From Glossina fuscipes (lineage: Eukaryota > Arthropoda > Insecta > Diptera > Glossinidae): DNA of 64,000 nucleotides. The notes below the pieces were generated by a model, which searched no databases, had not been told where the DNA came from, and was given only the letters and a program-made list of their open reading frames with translations. Location: assembly GCF_014805625.2 (NCBI RefSeq), contig NW_023998415.1, positions 27,814,329 through 27,878,328 on the forward strand, read 5' to 3'. Made by a program: the position numbers and the translations under genes. This document shows, one piece after another, positions 23,593 through 34,435 of this stretch (positions within the stretch are counted from its first letter, which is position 1; each line of letters opens with the position of its first letter).

Positions 23593-25127
23593 GCCTTGAC
23601 AAGAATTATAACCTGCGTAGACTTCTTAATAAGATGCAAAAGTTGCCGTTCACAGAATTCGTTAAAAAAGAGGCGGCTTTGTTTTCTTCGGAAGAGTGTA
23701 CCAGCTACTCGGCTTAAACGTGTTTTGGATTTTGTCCACAACAAATGAGTGCTTGACAGTTGTCTTGTTTGTAGTCCCATTTTTGTTACATATTTATGTT
23801 AAGAAGTATTGGTATTGAGTATTGGTGAGCAAATCATGATGTCGTTAGGAAACGTTAATCATTGCTTTACTATTAAAATTCCAAAGGCATTCATTCGCAT
23901 TTATTCCACTAACCTCATGTCAACTGTCTGTTAGTGCTTGAAACTAAAAGCCATCGCTCTACGCTCTACGAATTGATCGAGTTTCAAAGAAGAAGAAAAA
24001 AGAAAAACTTCAAATGAAAGTTAGGATGACACACCGATGACGGTGGCATTTGCTTCTAAAGTGTGTCGTCGGTAAAAGCAAAGTTGGCACATATTAGCTA
24101 AGCCATGTTCAAATAACTAAGAAGCAAAAAAATCATTATTTTTATTAGATAGTTTTTCGGAAAAGAATTTCCTCGATTTTCCAATAAATTTTATGATAAC
24201 TCAAAGTAGTTTTAGAGAAGAAAAAGCAACTGCTTTGCATCAATAAAATTGAAAAGAATGTTTTGGCAATGATTTTGAAGAAACGGTGGTTTTCGGATCC
24301 CTTTATTTTAGAGCTCGAAGCGTTTCTCCTGTTTTATTTTTAATATATAAAGTTTTAAGGGATAATTTAATTCAAATACACGACTAAGTTTTTCAATTTC
24401 AAGAAACGTTTATCTTTAGTTTATGTTCGGGTTTTGTTTTATTTACATTTTTTTTACTCACTTGAGTAATTTTCGACAATGAACCGCTGCTTAAATTGCT
24501 GTTTTTGTGGTTAGCAGATAAATAATCTCAGACCACTTAAAATCATCAGTTTTTAAAGTAAACTTTCTCTCTCTGTCTCTCTCTCTACCTTTAACTGACT
24601 TTTGGGTAAACACATATCTTTTTGTTGGTTTTGTTAAATTGTGTGTAATCGGTGCAAGCAGATGAAACCAGAAACAATTGTTTCGCATTTCAAGACAAAG
24701 TGCAATGATATTGCATGAGATAATGATTTCTGGCGAGCACGCTATACTATGTTGACGGCATGTGCTCACACTCCATTGCCTACGAATTCAATGACAATCT
24801 AAAACGGTTTATATTTGTTCGTACAAATTGCTTTCCGGCGATAAAGTAGTAATCACCGTTGATAAGTGAATGTAATCACATCAGTTTTACTTCTTCTCCA
24901 ACTACAATTTGGTAGATGAAGCTCGCAGAACAGCAAACAGAAGGAGCAATCAATCAGATCAAGTTTGGACGGAAAGTAAAAATAAATTTTTAACAAATTT
25001 TTAAAATGAAAAATTCAAGGCGAGCGGGAAGTGTCCATTCGCTTCCATACTTTCTTATGCTACTTTGATAGGGAATCAAGAGATTTTAATCTAAAGTACG
25101 CAACTTAGCTTGTGACTTAGCTCCTGA
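23593..25127. other. AT-rich non-coding stretch
   Basis: No supported gene. Minus-strand open frames at 23589-23780 and 24491-24769 have no recognised motif; part of the latter is a (GA)n-derived Arg/Glu tract. Confidence 0.55.
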
Positions 25128-25213
25128 CTACACCTTTATAACGTAGGGTACAAAGCTTTACGTATACCGGGGCTTTGCCTTGTATTCTTAAACCTATTCC
25201 GTTATAGGTGTAG
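25128..25213. repeat. Imperfect 86-bp hairpin (foldback)
   Basis: The outer arms are CTACACCTTTATAACG (25128-25143) and CGTTATAGGTGTAG (25200-25213), complementary except for two bases missing from the second arm. Inside, GTACAAAGC can pair with GCTTTG...TTGTA. It could be a small foldback element, a decayed repeat terminus or a small-RNA hairpin. No direct duplication is obvious at the flanks. Confidence 0.6.
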
Positions 25214-25686
25214 GCACTTTTAGTTTTTGAGCAGTTAATAAACAATAAACCACAAGCTCTCACTATAACTTTACACCTTAAATAATTTAAAGATTTATTT
25301 AATTGAAAAAAAAAAAACAATTTTTTTTCTCAAATTTCGTTATACCAAACTTTTCCTGCCTACATAATAATAATACGCCCAAAAAAATGTTGCGGTAAAA
25401 ACAAGTAATATGTTTATTAGTTCATTGCAACATTTCGAAAAGGATTTTAAACTCGGACCTGGTTATACTATAAAATTCTACTATAAAGTTCTACGTAATT
25501 ACTGGGTGGGGTGGAGACTACGTCTAAAATTTATGGATTTATTCTCGGTTAACGCGAACACAAATTTGTCTATGTGTATTTGTGTTCTCCGCAGACAATT
25601 TGTGTATTTTGCAAATTCTTGCGAACAACATGCGATGCAGGTTAACAACCTCAGATAATAAGAAAATAAATTATTGATTTTTCTAG
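25214..25686. other. AT-rich stretch with overlapping open frames
   Basis: Plus (25410-25658) and minus (25499-25726) open frames overlap and neither has recognised motifs. I see no supported gene. Confidence 0.5.
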
Positions 25687-25810
25687 CATTCCTTTTGAAC
25701 AAAAGCCGAAGAAGCTCACTAATCACTTTTGGAAAAGCTTATCCCGCAGATCCGCGGAAAGAGAACCACCTAATTACGCTACCAAAGTGCGGGTTCAGTA
25801 TGTTATGTAA
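25687..25810 (+). CDS. Candidate exon, unknown protein
   Basis: A good acceptor (AAATTATTGATTTTTCTAG) ends at 25686. The following 120 bp are markedly richer in G+C than the flanks. One frame, starting at 25688, reads IPFEQKPKKLTNHFWKSL, then SRRSAEREPPNYATKVRVQY and VM, ending at TAA 25808-25810. A donor-like AT|GTAAGC at 25807 would instead make it an internal exon. A second frame, ending KCGFSML, is also open, so the frame is not decided. The first looks more protein-like, with basic and proline-rich character, and shows no recognised domain. Confidence 0.22.
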
Positions 25811-26282
25811 GCGCTTTAGACTGGAGGAAGCGAACAGTTTAGTTGGTGTAGTGCTAAGCTATGCAACAATCGCCCATCCTCTTTCTTAATGACGAACGAA
25901 TTCCTGAACAGTAGTGAATGCTTACTGTTTTCACACATTTTCAGTCACCTTCATATTGATTTGGGAAGCTGCCAGGGAATACATCCTGGACGTTCCATAA
26001 AGTCAAGTAGTTGAAAAGAGCGACCATATATATCAAGTATACTATATCAAGGTCTTATTGGAATGATAGATGACTTTAATATTAGGATTGTTATGTGTGA
26101 TGGTAGCGATAATGAGTGCTGGTTCGGTGAAGGCATTTATCGAGCGGGCATTGACCCGCCAGGCTGTGGTCATTCCAATCTCCTCCTCTTCACTTCTTTT
26201 TAATCATCATTTTTAGAGGACACCGCCTAAGCTGTTAGCCGCACATATATGGATATATGTACGTAGCAAAAAGGGTTGGCGA

Positions 26283-26300
26283 ACCAAACAGCTGTTTGGT
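26283..26300. other. Perfect 18-bp palindrome centred on CAGCTG
   Basis: ACCAAACAGCTGTTTGGT is its own reverse complement. The centre CAGCTG is an E-box, the binding motif of bHLH factors. Function is not shown. Confidence 0.9.
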
Positions 26301-26609
26301 AAGAGAGCTTTAAAACGACTATCGCCGAATGAGAAGACACACTAACGCCACCGTCCCTACTTCGCGGGTGTCAGTACACTACCAACCTGCTTTAAACGGA
26401 AAATCGTAGTTGCCTAACTAGACATCGAAACTGTTCACTCCGTTCTCGTTAAAAATGAATTTTCAACGCATGATCTTTAAAATTTATATGATCGTGAAAC
26501 GAAGTAACTAAAATAGATTTTTTGAAGAGAAGAAGCAATCTTTCTGGTGAAGGCAACAAAATGTTCGAGATGATACCTATATGTCTATATATGCTTCATG
26601 CTTTTTTGA

Positions 26610-26611
<2 letters not shown>

Positions 26612-26690
<79 letters not shown>
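26612..26690. repeat. (TC)n microsatellite, about 78 bp, one TG interruption
   Basis: Near-perfect TC run, interrupted once at about 26652. Confidence 0.97.
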
Positions 26691-26693
<3 letters not shown>

Positions 26694-27639
26694 TGCGTAT
26701 ATCAAACTCTTTGGCTGACCTCGCATTTCTTGTCCGGTCGATTCGATGCAAGATGCTTTTGTTGACTCTTTAAATATTTTTAAGAAAAAAATTGGCCTGA
26801 ATTCTTCCAAGGTGACAACTACAGAGGTTAGCGATAGAATAACATAATTACTTGATAAGTTTTTACCCCTTTTCTACATTACTTAGACTATACATTATTT
26901 ATACTAATGTAACTAAGACCGTTGAACTATGGTTTTTCTAGTCTAGCTTGCACTTTTCTGTGAAGTCACATATATCAGCAGATTTGAAAATCGATGTTAT
27001 ACGTGAGGTAAATCTTCAGTACAGTATGATTTTCTGCTGTGTATAATTTACGAAACCGCATTGTTTGCATTACGACTTTACTCAGCAGTACTCTGAATAC
27101 ATTTGTATGAGGAGAAAAGGTAAAATTAAGGCTCGCACAATTTTTATTTAACCAACATCCGTTCTTTTCTTTTTTAATGAGAGTTTATCTGACTATTGAT
27201 CATAAAATCAATGATATTAGAATTGAGCTACGAAATCAAATTTAAAAACTATAAGACCAATAGAACGCAAAGCAACCCTTAAATCAAAAGTTTTAAATAA
27301 CCCGCATAGCATAGCATTGCTTCGCCAACCAGGTGCACCGCTCTTTATAAATTATACCGTTGACCACACCGACACTGACACTGTTTTCGGTAATAAATAA
27401 GGAAATGGTCTTAAAAAAATTCACAAAATCCACAAAATATTTACAAATACCCTTAGTGAATGAAAGCCGTTGTTGCACTTCCTGGCAATTGAGTTGATTA
27501 AAATAATATATATTTTTACTCTCTTTTGTCTTCACTTAATTCAAACGCGCTTGTTGCCATAGAGAAAAAGCAATAAATGTCTAATAAAACGATAATTATT
27601 ACTTTACTGCATTAGACTTTCACCTTAGTGGTCTTCAAC

Positions 27640-27670
27640 AGGCAAGCAGGCAAGCAGGCAAGCAGGCAAG
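27640..27670. repeat. Tandem octamer AGGCAAGC, about four copies
   Basis: Three full AGGCAAGC copies and a fourth lacking its last base. Confidence 0.95.
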
Positions 27671-27939
27671 GAAGCAAACAGGCTGCCGCCGAGCATGTAA
27701 GGAATAGACATAAACTTCAAAAAAAAGAAATTATCTCTTATCTTTGCTTATACGGTTATCGCTTATTAATCTGCCCTTATGTGTTGAGTCAAATGTATTT
27801 AGATACTTAATACTTATGAGCCTAAAAACGTATAAATTTTGTTCAGAAAGGGATATAGAAGAGTGATTACATTTTTCCCATACTTTTATTTGAACTTTTT
27901 TTTTTGTTTTGGTTTTGATTGTTGGGGTTGTTGATTTAG

Positions 27940-28020
27940 ATGCCAAAATCTATAAACGGAAAGGTTTCACGTCACATGCAACTGTTGTATGTCTACGAGC
28001 CGGAGCCCGATAAGGAGTTC
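27940..28020 (+). CDS. Candidate exon, unknown protein, possibly with a 53-bp intron after it
   Basis: A T-rich tract ends in TTGATTTAG at 27939, a plausible acceptor. The next bases are ATGCCAAAATC, starting a frame that reads MPKSINGKVSRHMQLL, then YVYEPEPDKEF, with codons such as TAC GAG CCG GAG CCC GAT AAG GAG TTC. That is unusually G+C-rich at third positions for this window. The frame stays open to TAA at 28075-28077. A donor TTC|GTGAAA at 28021 and an acceptor TCGTAG at 28073 would define a 53-bp intron. Beyond it, open frames read GLQPSIMAHEDTLLRRQF or, in another frame, KLAWPSAIYNGTRRHP. I cannot choose between these. No family is recognised. Confidence 0.28.
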
Positions 28021-28077
28021 GTGAAAGGCAAAAATTTAATCATTAATTGGCGGGTTCTTCCAAATTGTCGTAGCTAA

Positions 28078-30471
28078 GCTTGCCTGGCCTTCAGCCATCT
28101 ATAATGGCACACGAAGACACCCTATTACGACGTCAGTTTCACACTTTTCGGATATCAGGGCGGATGAAGAGGGAAAATTGAAAATAAACGAAAAATTGAA
28201 ATACAACTAAAAACAAGTAGAAAAGTTACTACAAGTAGGGGGAGATTGAGTTCATAAAAATTTATCCCCGACTACGTAAATTTTAATTAATTTTGTCTGT
28301 TTCTGAACTTTACGTTTAAACGACTTTCGTAAATAATTTGTATGAAAGTTTAACTTGGTTCCACAACTGCTATAGACTGCAAGTAGTGTACTTCCTTTCT
28401 TTGTCGGTTACAACCTTCATCTTTCATTGTTTGCCATTGCAAGATCTTTAACAAGAGTCCATGGATCGACGGATGGAGAAGATATCCTTTAGTGATCATG
28501 TGACTTTTGATACCTGTTATCACCGGAACGTCTAAACAGTATATATGTTTCTATATAAAAAAGTTATATTCGCTTTATGGCTGGAATAGGTTCCAGCGAC
28601 CGGATATCTCTAGCAGACTTACACTTGTATTAACTGGTCTTACTACGAAATATGCGTCAAAATGTTCGTAGAACAATTATATTCTTGACCAGCGAGGTAG
28701 ACTAAATTCCATATCACCCATATTTGTGAACATTTCGGATCACGCGCTTTTTGGTTTTCATTATCTCAATAAATGAATAACGAAGACTGAGTCATAAGCG
28801 TTTATTTTAAGTCTACAAAACAAGCTTGTTAATGAATGAAACGATCCGAACAGTGCTGGGGCGTAAAAAATATTGAACGATACTTTTGAACTATTTGCCA
28901 GTGGCTTAACTAATTTTTAGTTTAGTTTTAATATTCAGTAGGCAAGCACACATACCTTAAAACAACGTCCTTAATGGACCATTCGAAGTAAAGAATGTTT
29001 GCTTAAGATTGATGGGTGAATTATGTTCACTTTAATTTACTTACAATTCTTTTACACTTGTATGCTTGTTTCATATGAAAGTTTATGGTGAACGCTTCTC
29101 GAGAGGTCTTCAAGATGTAAATTTGCTTGATTGTATACTTAGTGAATTTAGTATTTTTCGAACCAAACAGTTCGTTCGTGATATAATTGCTACAAAACAA
29201 AAGAAGACATTTGTAGGGATATTGATAATTCGGTGAAAGCGATATGATTAAATTGTTCTTTCTTTCTGTGGTATATAAACCACTTAAAGTGAAATTTTAA
29301 ACGTAAAGAAGTTTTTGTTATTCAATTATTTCTTTTATGATAAATTATGGAATAAAGGACCAATAATTACTAAGTGATTATGAAGTTTTCTTCTTCAAAA
29401 TACCAGTAGCTACAATAGAAACAAGAAAACAATTAATTCATTATATAAAATTCAGTGTAATTATTTATAATTACGGTCCGTATACGTATACTCTCATAGA
29501 AAAAGAAGAAGACACGACGACAAAGAACACATTGCACAAAAAAAAAACAAAAAGAAAAAAATAGTATAAATAAAAAAAGAAAGAAAAATACCTAATAGCA
29601 CTGAATGCGTTTCCGCATGTGGCTAAGTCAGACCTGACCTGAGGAATAAACAGAGGAAATTAGAAGCATCATTAGAAACTTGAAACACGTAAATAAGTTT
29701 AGTTTAAAGCTTAGAAATTATAACAAATTAAGCAAAGAGGCGCACAGCGGACAATTTATATCAACTGCACTAATAACAGTTATCGTCGTTCAGCTGCACA
29801 CGAAACAAGAAAACGGAAAAACGTTAACACATAGAGCAGAGAGCCGCTTTTAGTTTGTAAATTACTTTCAAAGTAAGAGAAGCCTACGATAAAAATGAAA
29901 AACTTGCTACGTCATTATTATGCCTTCTGCCAATGTTTTTACACTAAAATCTATATCTGCAGTAATAGTAATAGTCTGCTAAGCCAACCTGATTTGTTGA
30001 TTCATCATTCTGTCAGCCAGGTCGCCGCCCCGTTTTAGGCCCGTCGAGTTGCGTTGAGTGTTAATGCCATGAGTGTTATAAGACCATTATGAAGCAACTA
30101 TTTATAAGGTATTATTATAAAGCATAAGCACACGATGCGCAACTTTGCTTTGTCTCTATCGTCTTATTTGTCGCATGATATTTTAGATTTCGCGTTAGGC
30201 ACTGTTACATTGATATAAATGTTATGTCATTGTTTTGCTTTTATTTTCTGGCGATTGCAATTTTTTGTGGCAGTTCAACGTTAGTGTGGTTTTGTAATAC
30301 ACAGTACGGGCCCTCTTTCTGTTTCGATTACGATTCTTTTCATTCCTTGTTATGACTAACTGTCCATATTTTATGAATGCTTATCAACTGCTTTCAGTGG
30401 TGACGGCATAGTTCATTACAATTAAATTTTTTTAACTCAAGTCATAACATACCTCTTCTTTTTGTAATCAG
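28078..30471. other. AT-rich non-coding stretch (possible intron)
   Basis: Apart from the open segments just after 28074, mentioned with the exon candidate, I see no gene. It includes A-rich runs at about 29539-29590. Confidence 0.5.
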
Positions 30472-30639
30472 TGTGGTGCGCAAATGATTCAACATTTGCG
30501 AGGACAGGCACACGACTTAAATATTAAGTTTGCAACATGGCATCATTCACGTTCACTGCAAATGATCAATGAAACGGTTCAGCTAGTGTCTAGAGCGTAC
30601 AATTTTCAGCTTAGTTGCAAAGTGTATGCATCCGAGAAG
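30472..30639 (+). CDS. Best candidate internal exon, unknown protein (56 codons, phase 0-0)
   Basis: The acceptor CCTCTTCTTTTTGTAATCAG ends at 30471 and the donor GAGAAG|GTAAAC starts at 30640. Both are good matches to fly splice consensus. The 168 bp between are a multiple of three and open in one frame only; the other two meet stops early. The peptide begins CGAQMIQHLRGQAHDLNIKF, continues with ATWHHSRSLQMINETVQL and ends VSRAYNFQLSCKVYASEK. It is mostly helical in character and has no membrane segment. The spacing of HLRGQAHDLN and then LQMINETVQLVSRAYNF faintly recalls the loop before the last helices of insect chemoreceptors, but the match is too weak for a call. It is phase-compatible with the candidate last exon at 45964. 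Transcript evidence would settle it. Confidence 0.42.
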
Positions 30640-33207
30640 GTAAACAGTTATAAGTTTAAAGGTTGATTTCATACAGCCTCCCCTTTCCCCCGCCCGCCCC
30701 ATCATATCTTCTTGTTTGCTTTGTGCTTAAGGTCGATACTCCGTGACGAGTCAAATAGGGTAACACGCTTAAAATCTATTCGTACAGGTAGGTAATTTTT
30801 GAATCGATAGATCAATTAAATCAGATACGCATTCTTTTGCATATAAGATGAGTGTTTTAAATTCGTGTCGAGGCGTGCATTCGTTTATTCTTAGTTTAAA
30901 GTTTTCAAATGTTGTTTTCCAGTACATTACTTTGCTCACATTTCATTTCAAGCACTTTGGTTATCGGAACTACTTTTTTTTCGTTGTTTTTTTTTATTTT
31001 TTATTTTTTTTTTTTTTTTTTTAGTAACTTATTTGCAATAGCTGCCGTTATCATGTGAAATGACATGTCAGTCAGCAATCGTTTAGCCTCTTTGTGTGCA
31101 TGTGTTGGTGCATGTTTAAAATCGATTGTCAATGTCTGTAAAACGCTTTTGTTCAAAATTCAATTGCGTTTAGGTCTTTTCACACCAGTCATGTTATTTT
31201 CTTTTTTTTCTTTTTTTTTTTTTACTTTTCTTTTCTTTCGTGAAATGTGATCAACTTATCAGCAGGAGCAATGCATGACATAGGAACCAAAGTAACAAAA
31301 ACGTAAATGTGATTTTCAACTACACATGAATTTTTTTTTCTAACTTACTTCTAAGTGACATATGACAAATACCGATATTTGCGCGCAAAACCAGTCCATA
31401 GAATTGAAATGAATTTTTCGTTTTCATCTCCTTTTTGATTCTCTTTATATTAAATTACACACGATGTTCTAAACGTTTTTGTGTTAGCTTCAAAGCCAAC
31501 TCAAGTCAATTATTTCTATTTAAGCCTATTATTGCTGATTACATTAATTGCGTGCAACTAATATCTATCGTGGATCTCATTTGCTTGTGAATTAAGTAAA
31601 AAGATTTTTGCATCAAATTTCTTTTAATAACAATATTACGAAAAGCGATAGCAAAATGAGTTCAGACAAGACCCAATATCCTGAAGATTCAAAACGATTT
31701 CATTGATTCGATTATTGTTCATATAGTTTGTCAGCATCTTTTTTACGACTCTCAATATTTGCATAATGCAACTATTATTATAAGAGAAGAATGAAATAAT
31801 TTTGACGTTAAAATCTGTTGACAATATCCATATATATCCATAGTTTCTAAAACTATATTCGATCCGAAAAATATATGTACTTCCTTGTTTCTGCTATGAG
31901 TGCAGCTTTTGAGAGAAATTAAGAAATTAATTACGTAGCTCAGTAGCTTAGCTTACCTTTTAGTACCCTAGTAGCTTTTATTACCTTTAACAGTAGAGTT
32001 ACCGACCTTTTTATATATACTTGACCTAATCAAGACCCGTTAATGTGAAGGGTAAAGTAAGCAAGGGGTTACCGTTAAAGAAATAGAGATAGGAAGATGA
32101 AATTTGGGACAAGCATTCCCTGATTAATTAGAAGAATGCGGTTGCAAAATAAGCTACCTGTTCAAATATACGTCCACGACGTAGAGGAAACTAAAACAAT
32201 TTCGAAAATCATCGCCAATTTTTTCGAATTTCCATCTATAATTTTCGATTTCGCGTATATATATCTCTAAAAATATGATACGTGAATGTCCGTCAGAACC
32301 ATCTGAATGTTCGGCGTAAAAATGGTCTTGATTGTTACTCCAATTCCAAGTTATTTCCTAACTTACATTTCATTTATTCGAAATCATAATGGTCCAGATT
32401 TTATTGTAAGCTGCGAATGTATTAGTAAGGCAGCCGGAATAATTTTCGAATTGAACGTAAAAATGATCCCAAAAAGCATTTGGATCATAGGTTTTCGAAA
32501 ATGTTTTCGTAGGATCGAAAATGATAGGTGGAAATTCGAAAAAATTATCGGTGTTTTTCGACGTTGTCTTAGTTTTTCCTACATTATGGGCCTGTGTGCC
32601 AACGGATAGCGAACATTTTTGAACCCTACATTCCTAATGAATCGGGAAACACGTTTGCCAAAATTCAAAGTCTTAGATTTATTTTTGCGGCTTTGACGAT
32701 TCGCAAAATTACCAGTCAAAAAGAAATGGGTAACGATAAAAATTGTTACACCATAGTGTGGAAATAGCAAAATGAACTTGTGCTAGAAGAAAATCATTGA
32801 CATATTTGCTGAAATAAATCATTAAAAAAAAAAAGTAGGATCCTTATGAACAGTTTTGCTCTGTTAACTTTTCCTATATCGCTAATGTTGAATACGATCT
32901 GGGGTCGTCGTAAGAGTAGATGACGCTTTTCGTGTTACTCAATTCTGGACGATGCATCACAATTACGCCCTTTAAAGCCGGGTTACCGCAAAGCTGAGAA
33001 GGCAAGAGTCACTACTATACTGTTCGCGGCTTAAAATCTTAGTGCCGCTCGACCATACTTGGTCGTAGTTGTAATGACGGCCTAGTCGATGAATGATTTC
33101 TTACGGTTGCGGCCACTACCTATCTTCTTCTGTTTCGTCATTGTAAAGACAGCAAAGAAAAAATGTATAGAGAGTACATGCAATCTTCTGGATAGATTGA
33201 GGCAACT

Positions 33208-33238
33208 CGATGCACGATGCACGATGCACGATGCACGA
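33208..33238. repeat. Tandem heptamer GATGCAC, four copies
   Basis: CGATGCA and ACGATGC units repeat four times with no mismatch. Confidence 0.95.
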
Positions 33239-34112
33239 CTTTCGCATCCAGCCTTATACAAGTGACTCAAAACTGCCTTTTGTACAATATTTAGCTATGC
33301 AGCAGCTATTGAACGAGTTATAAAGGTTTTGAGAAGACAATCGACAGCAAAAATTTGTGAAAATATATATCATGGCCAGTACTAATGGACTTACGAAAGG
33401 AGCTTAAAGGTCAGCTTAATTCGGCAAGACAATGAGAAATGAGTAAAATTTGTCAAAAAAAAAAATGGTTAGGTTTGCTTTGTTTAATTTTTGTCATTTT
33501 CAGCACTTTTTTTGAATTACATCAGCAACATTTTTTTAAAAATGAAAATCCCCTTAACAGTTTTAAAGTCATGAATTATGCAAAAAAAAAAAAAAAAGAA
33601 AAAAAAAAAAAGAAGAGAGAAAGACAAAAATATATAAAACATAATCACTACGGACTAGAGCTTAAGAGCCAAATTAATGAATAGGAAGCTTAAGCCGAAA
33701 ACTGCACAAACCAAATGAAAACCAAGTAAGCAATATTCGTGTCTTAGTCACCTCTCAAACTATTTGAGAAGTAACTGCGTATCACTGCTTGTTTTATAAG
33801 CGCTATTAAGAAGGTGTTCGCCAAAGAAAAGATGATTCCGATGCCGCAAACCAAAGGACGGGATTGGCTTATTCACACGCCTCGATGATGGAACGATAAT
33901 GGATTTATGACGACGAGAAAAGCAAGCTTTGTTTATTATACTTTGAAAAGTGTCACAGAGTGCCAGATATGTTTTGGTGTATGTTTGCTTGTGGGCGTAT
34001 CGGCAATTTCTATGTAGCCTTGAGAAATCTTTAATCAACGTTTTTTATGTTTCGTATAACCTGATCGGTCATTGCTTCTTAGTAAAATTATTCCAATCCT
34101 TTATTGGTTAAA

Positions 34113-34113
<1 letters not shown>

Positions 34114-34144
<31 letters not shown>
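34114..34144. repeat. (TA)n microsatellite
   Basis: About fifteen TA units. Confidence 0.95.
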
Positions 34145-34146
<2 letters not shown>

Positions 34147-34398
34147 CCGTTTGCTTAATTCCAGATTTCTATTTGAATTACCGCTAAAGGGGGACGAGCG
34201 TCTTGCAAACAAAATAAATAAATTAATATACCGAAAAAGTGTTGAATGATGGAACCGCTTCAAAAACCGCTTCAAATGTACAACAGGATTATACTTCAAA
34301 AGTATGTCACATGATTTTTTACCCTTTGAAGAAGTTGATATCAAAAATTTGTACATTAACTTCATCAAAAACTGCATCATTTAATGAGATAAACAGAA

Positions 34399-34401
<3 letters not shown>

Positions 34402-34434
<33 letters not shown>
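34402..34434. repeat. Poly-A run of 33 bases
   Basis: Uninterrupted A run followed by CAAAGAAAAG. Confidence 0.95.

Positions 34435-34435
<1 letters not shown>

Larger units (their letters stand above)
25811..27939. other. Non-coding stretch with a perfect palindrome, long (TC)n and an octamer repeat
   Basis: No gene is seen. It holds the G+C-richer patch at 26100-26400 with an 18-bp palindrome, (TC)n at 26612-26690, and an AGGCAAGC tandem at 27640-27670. Open frames over the TC tract are repeat products. Confidence 0.6.

Noticed and set aside
26522..26810. Ser/Leu-rich and Arg/Glu-rich open frames on both strands
   Set aside because: They are products of the (TC)n microsatellite.
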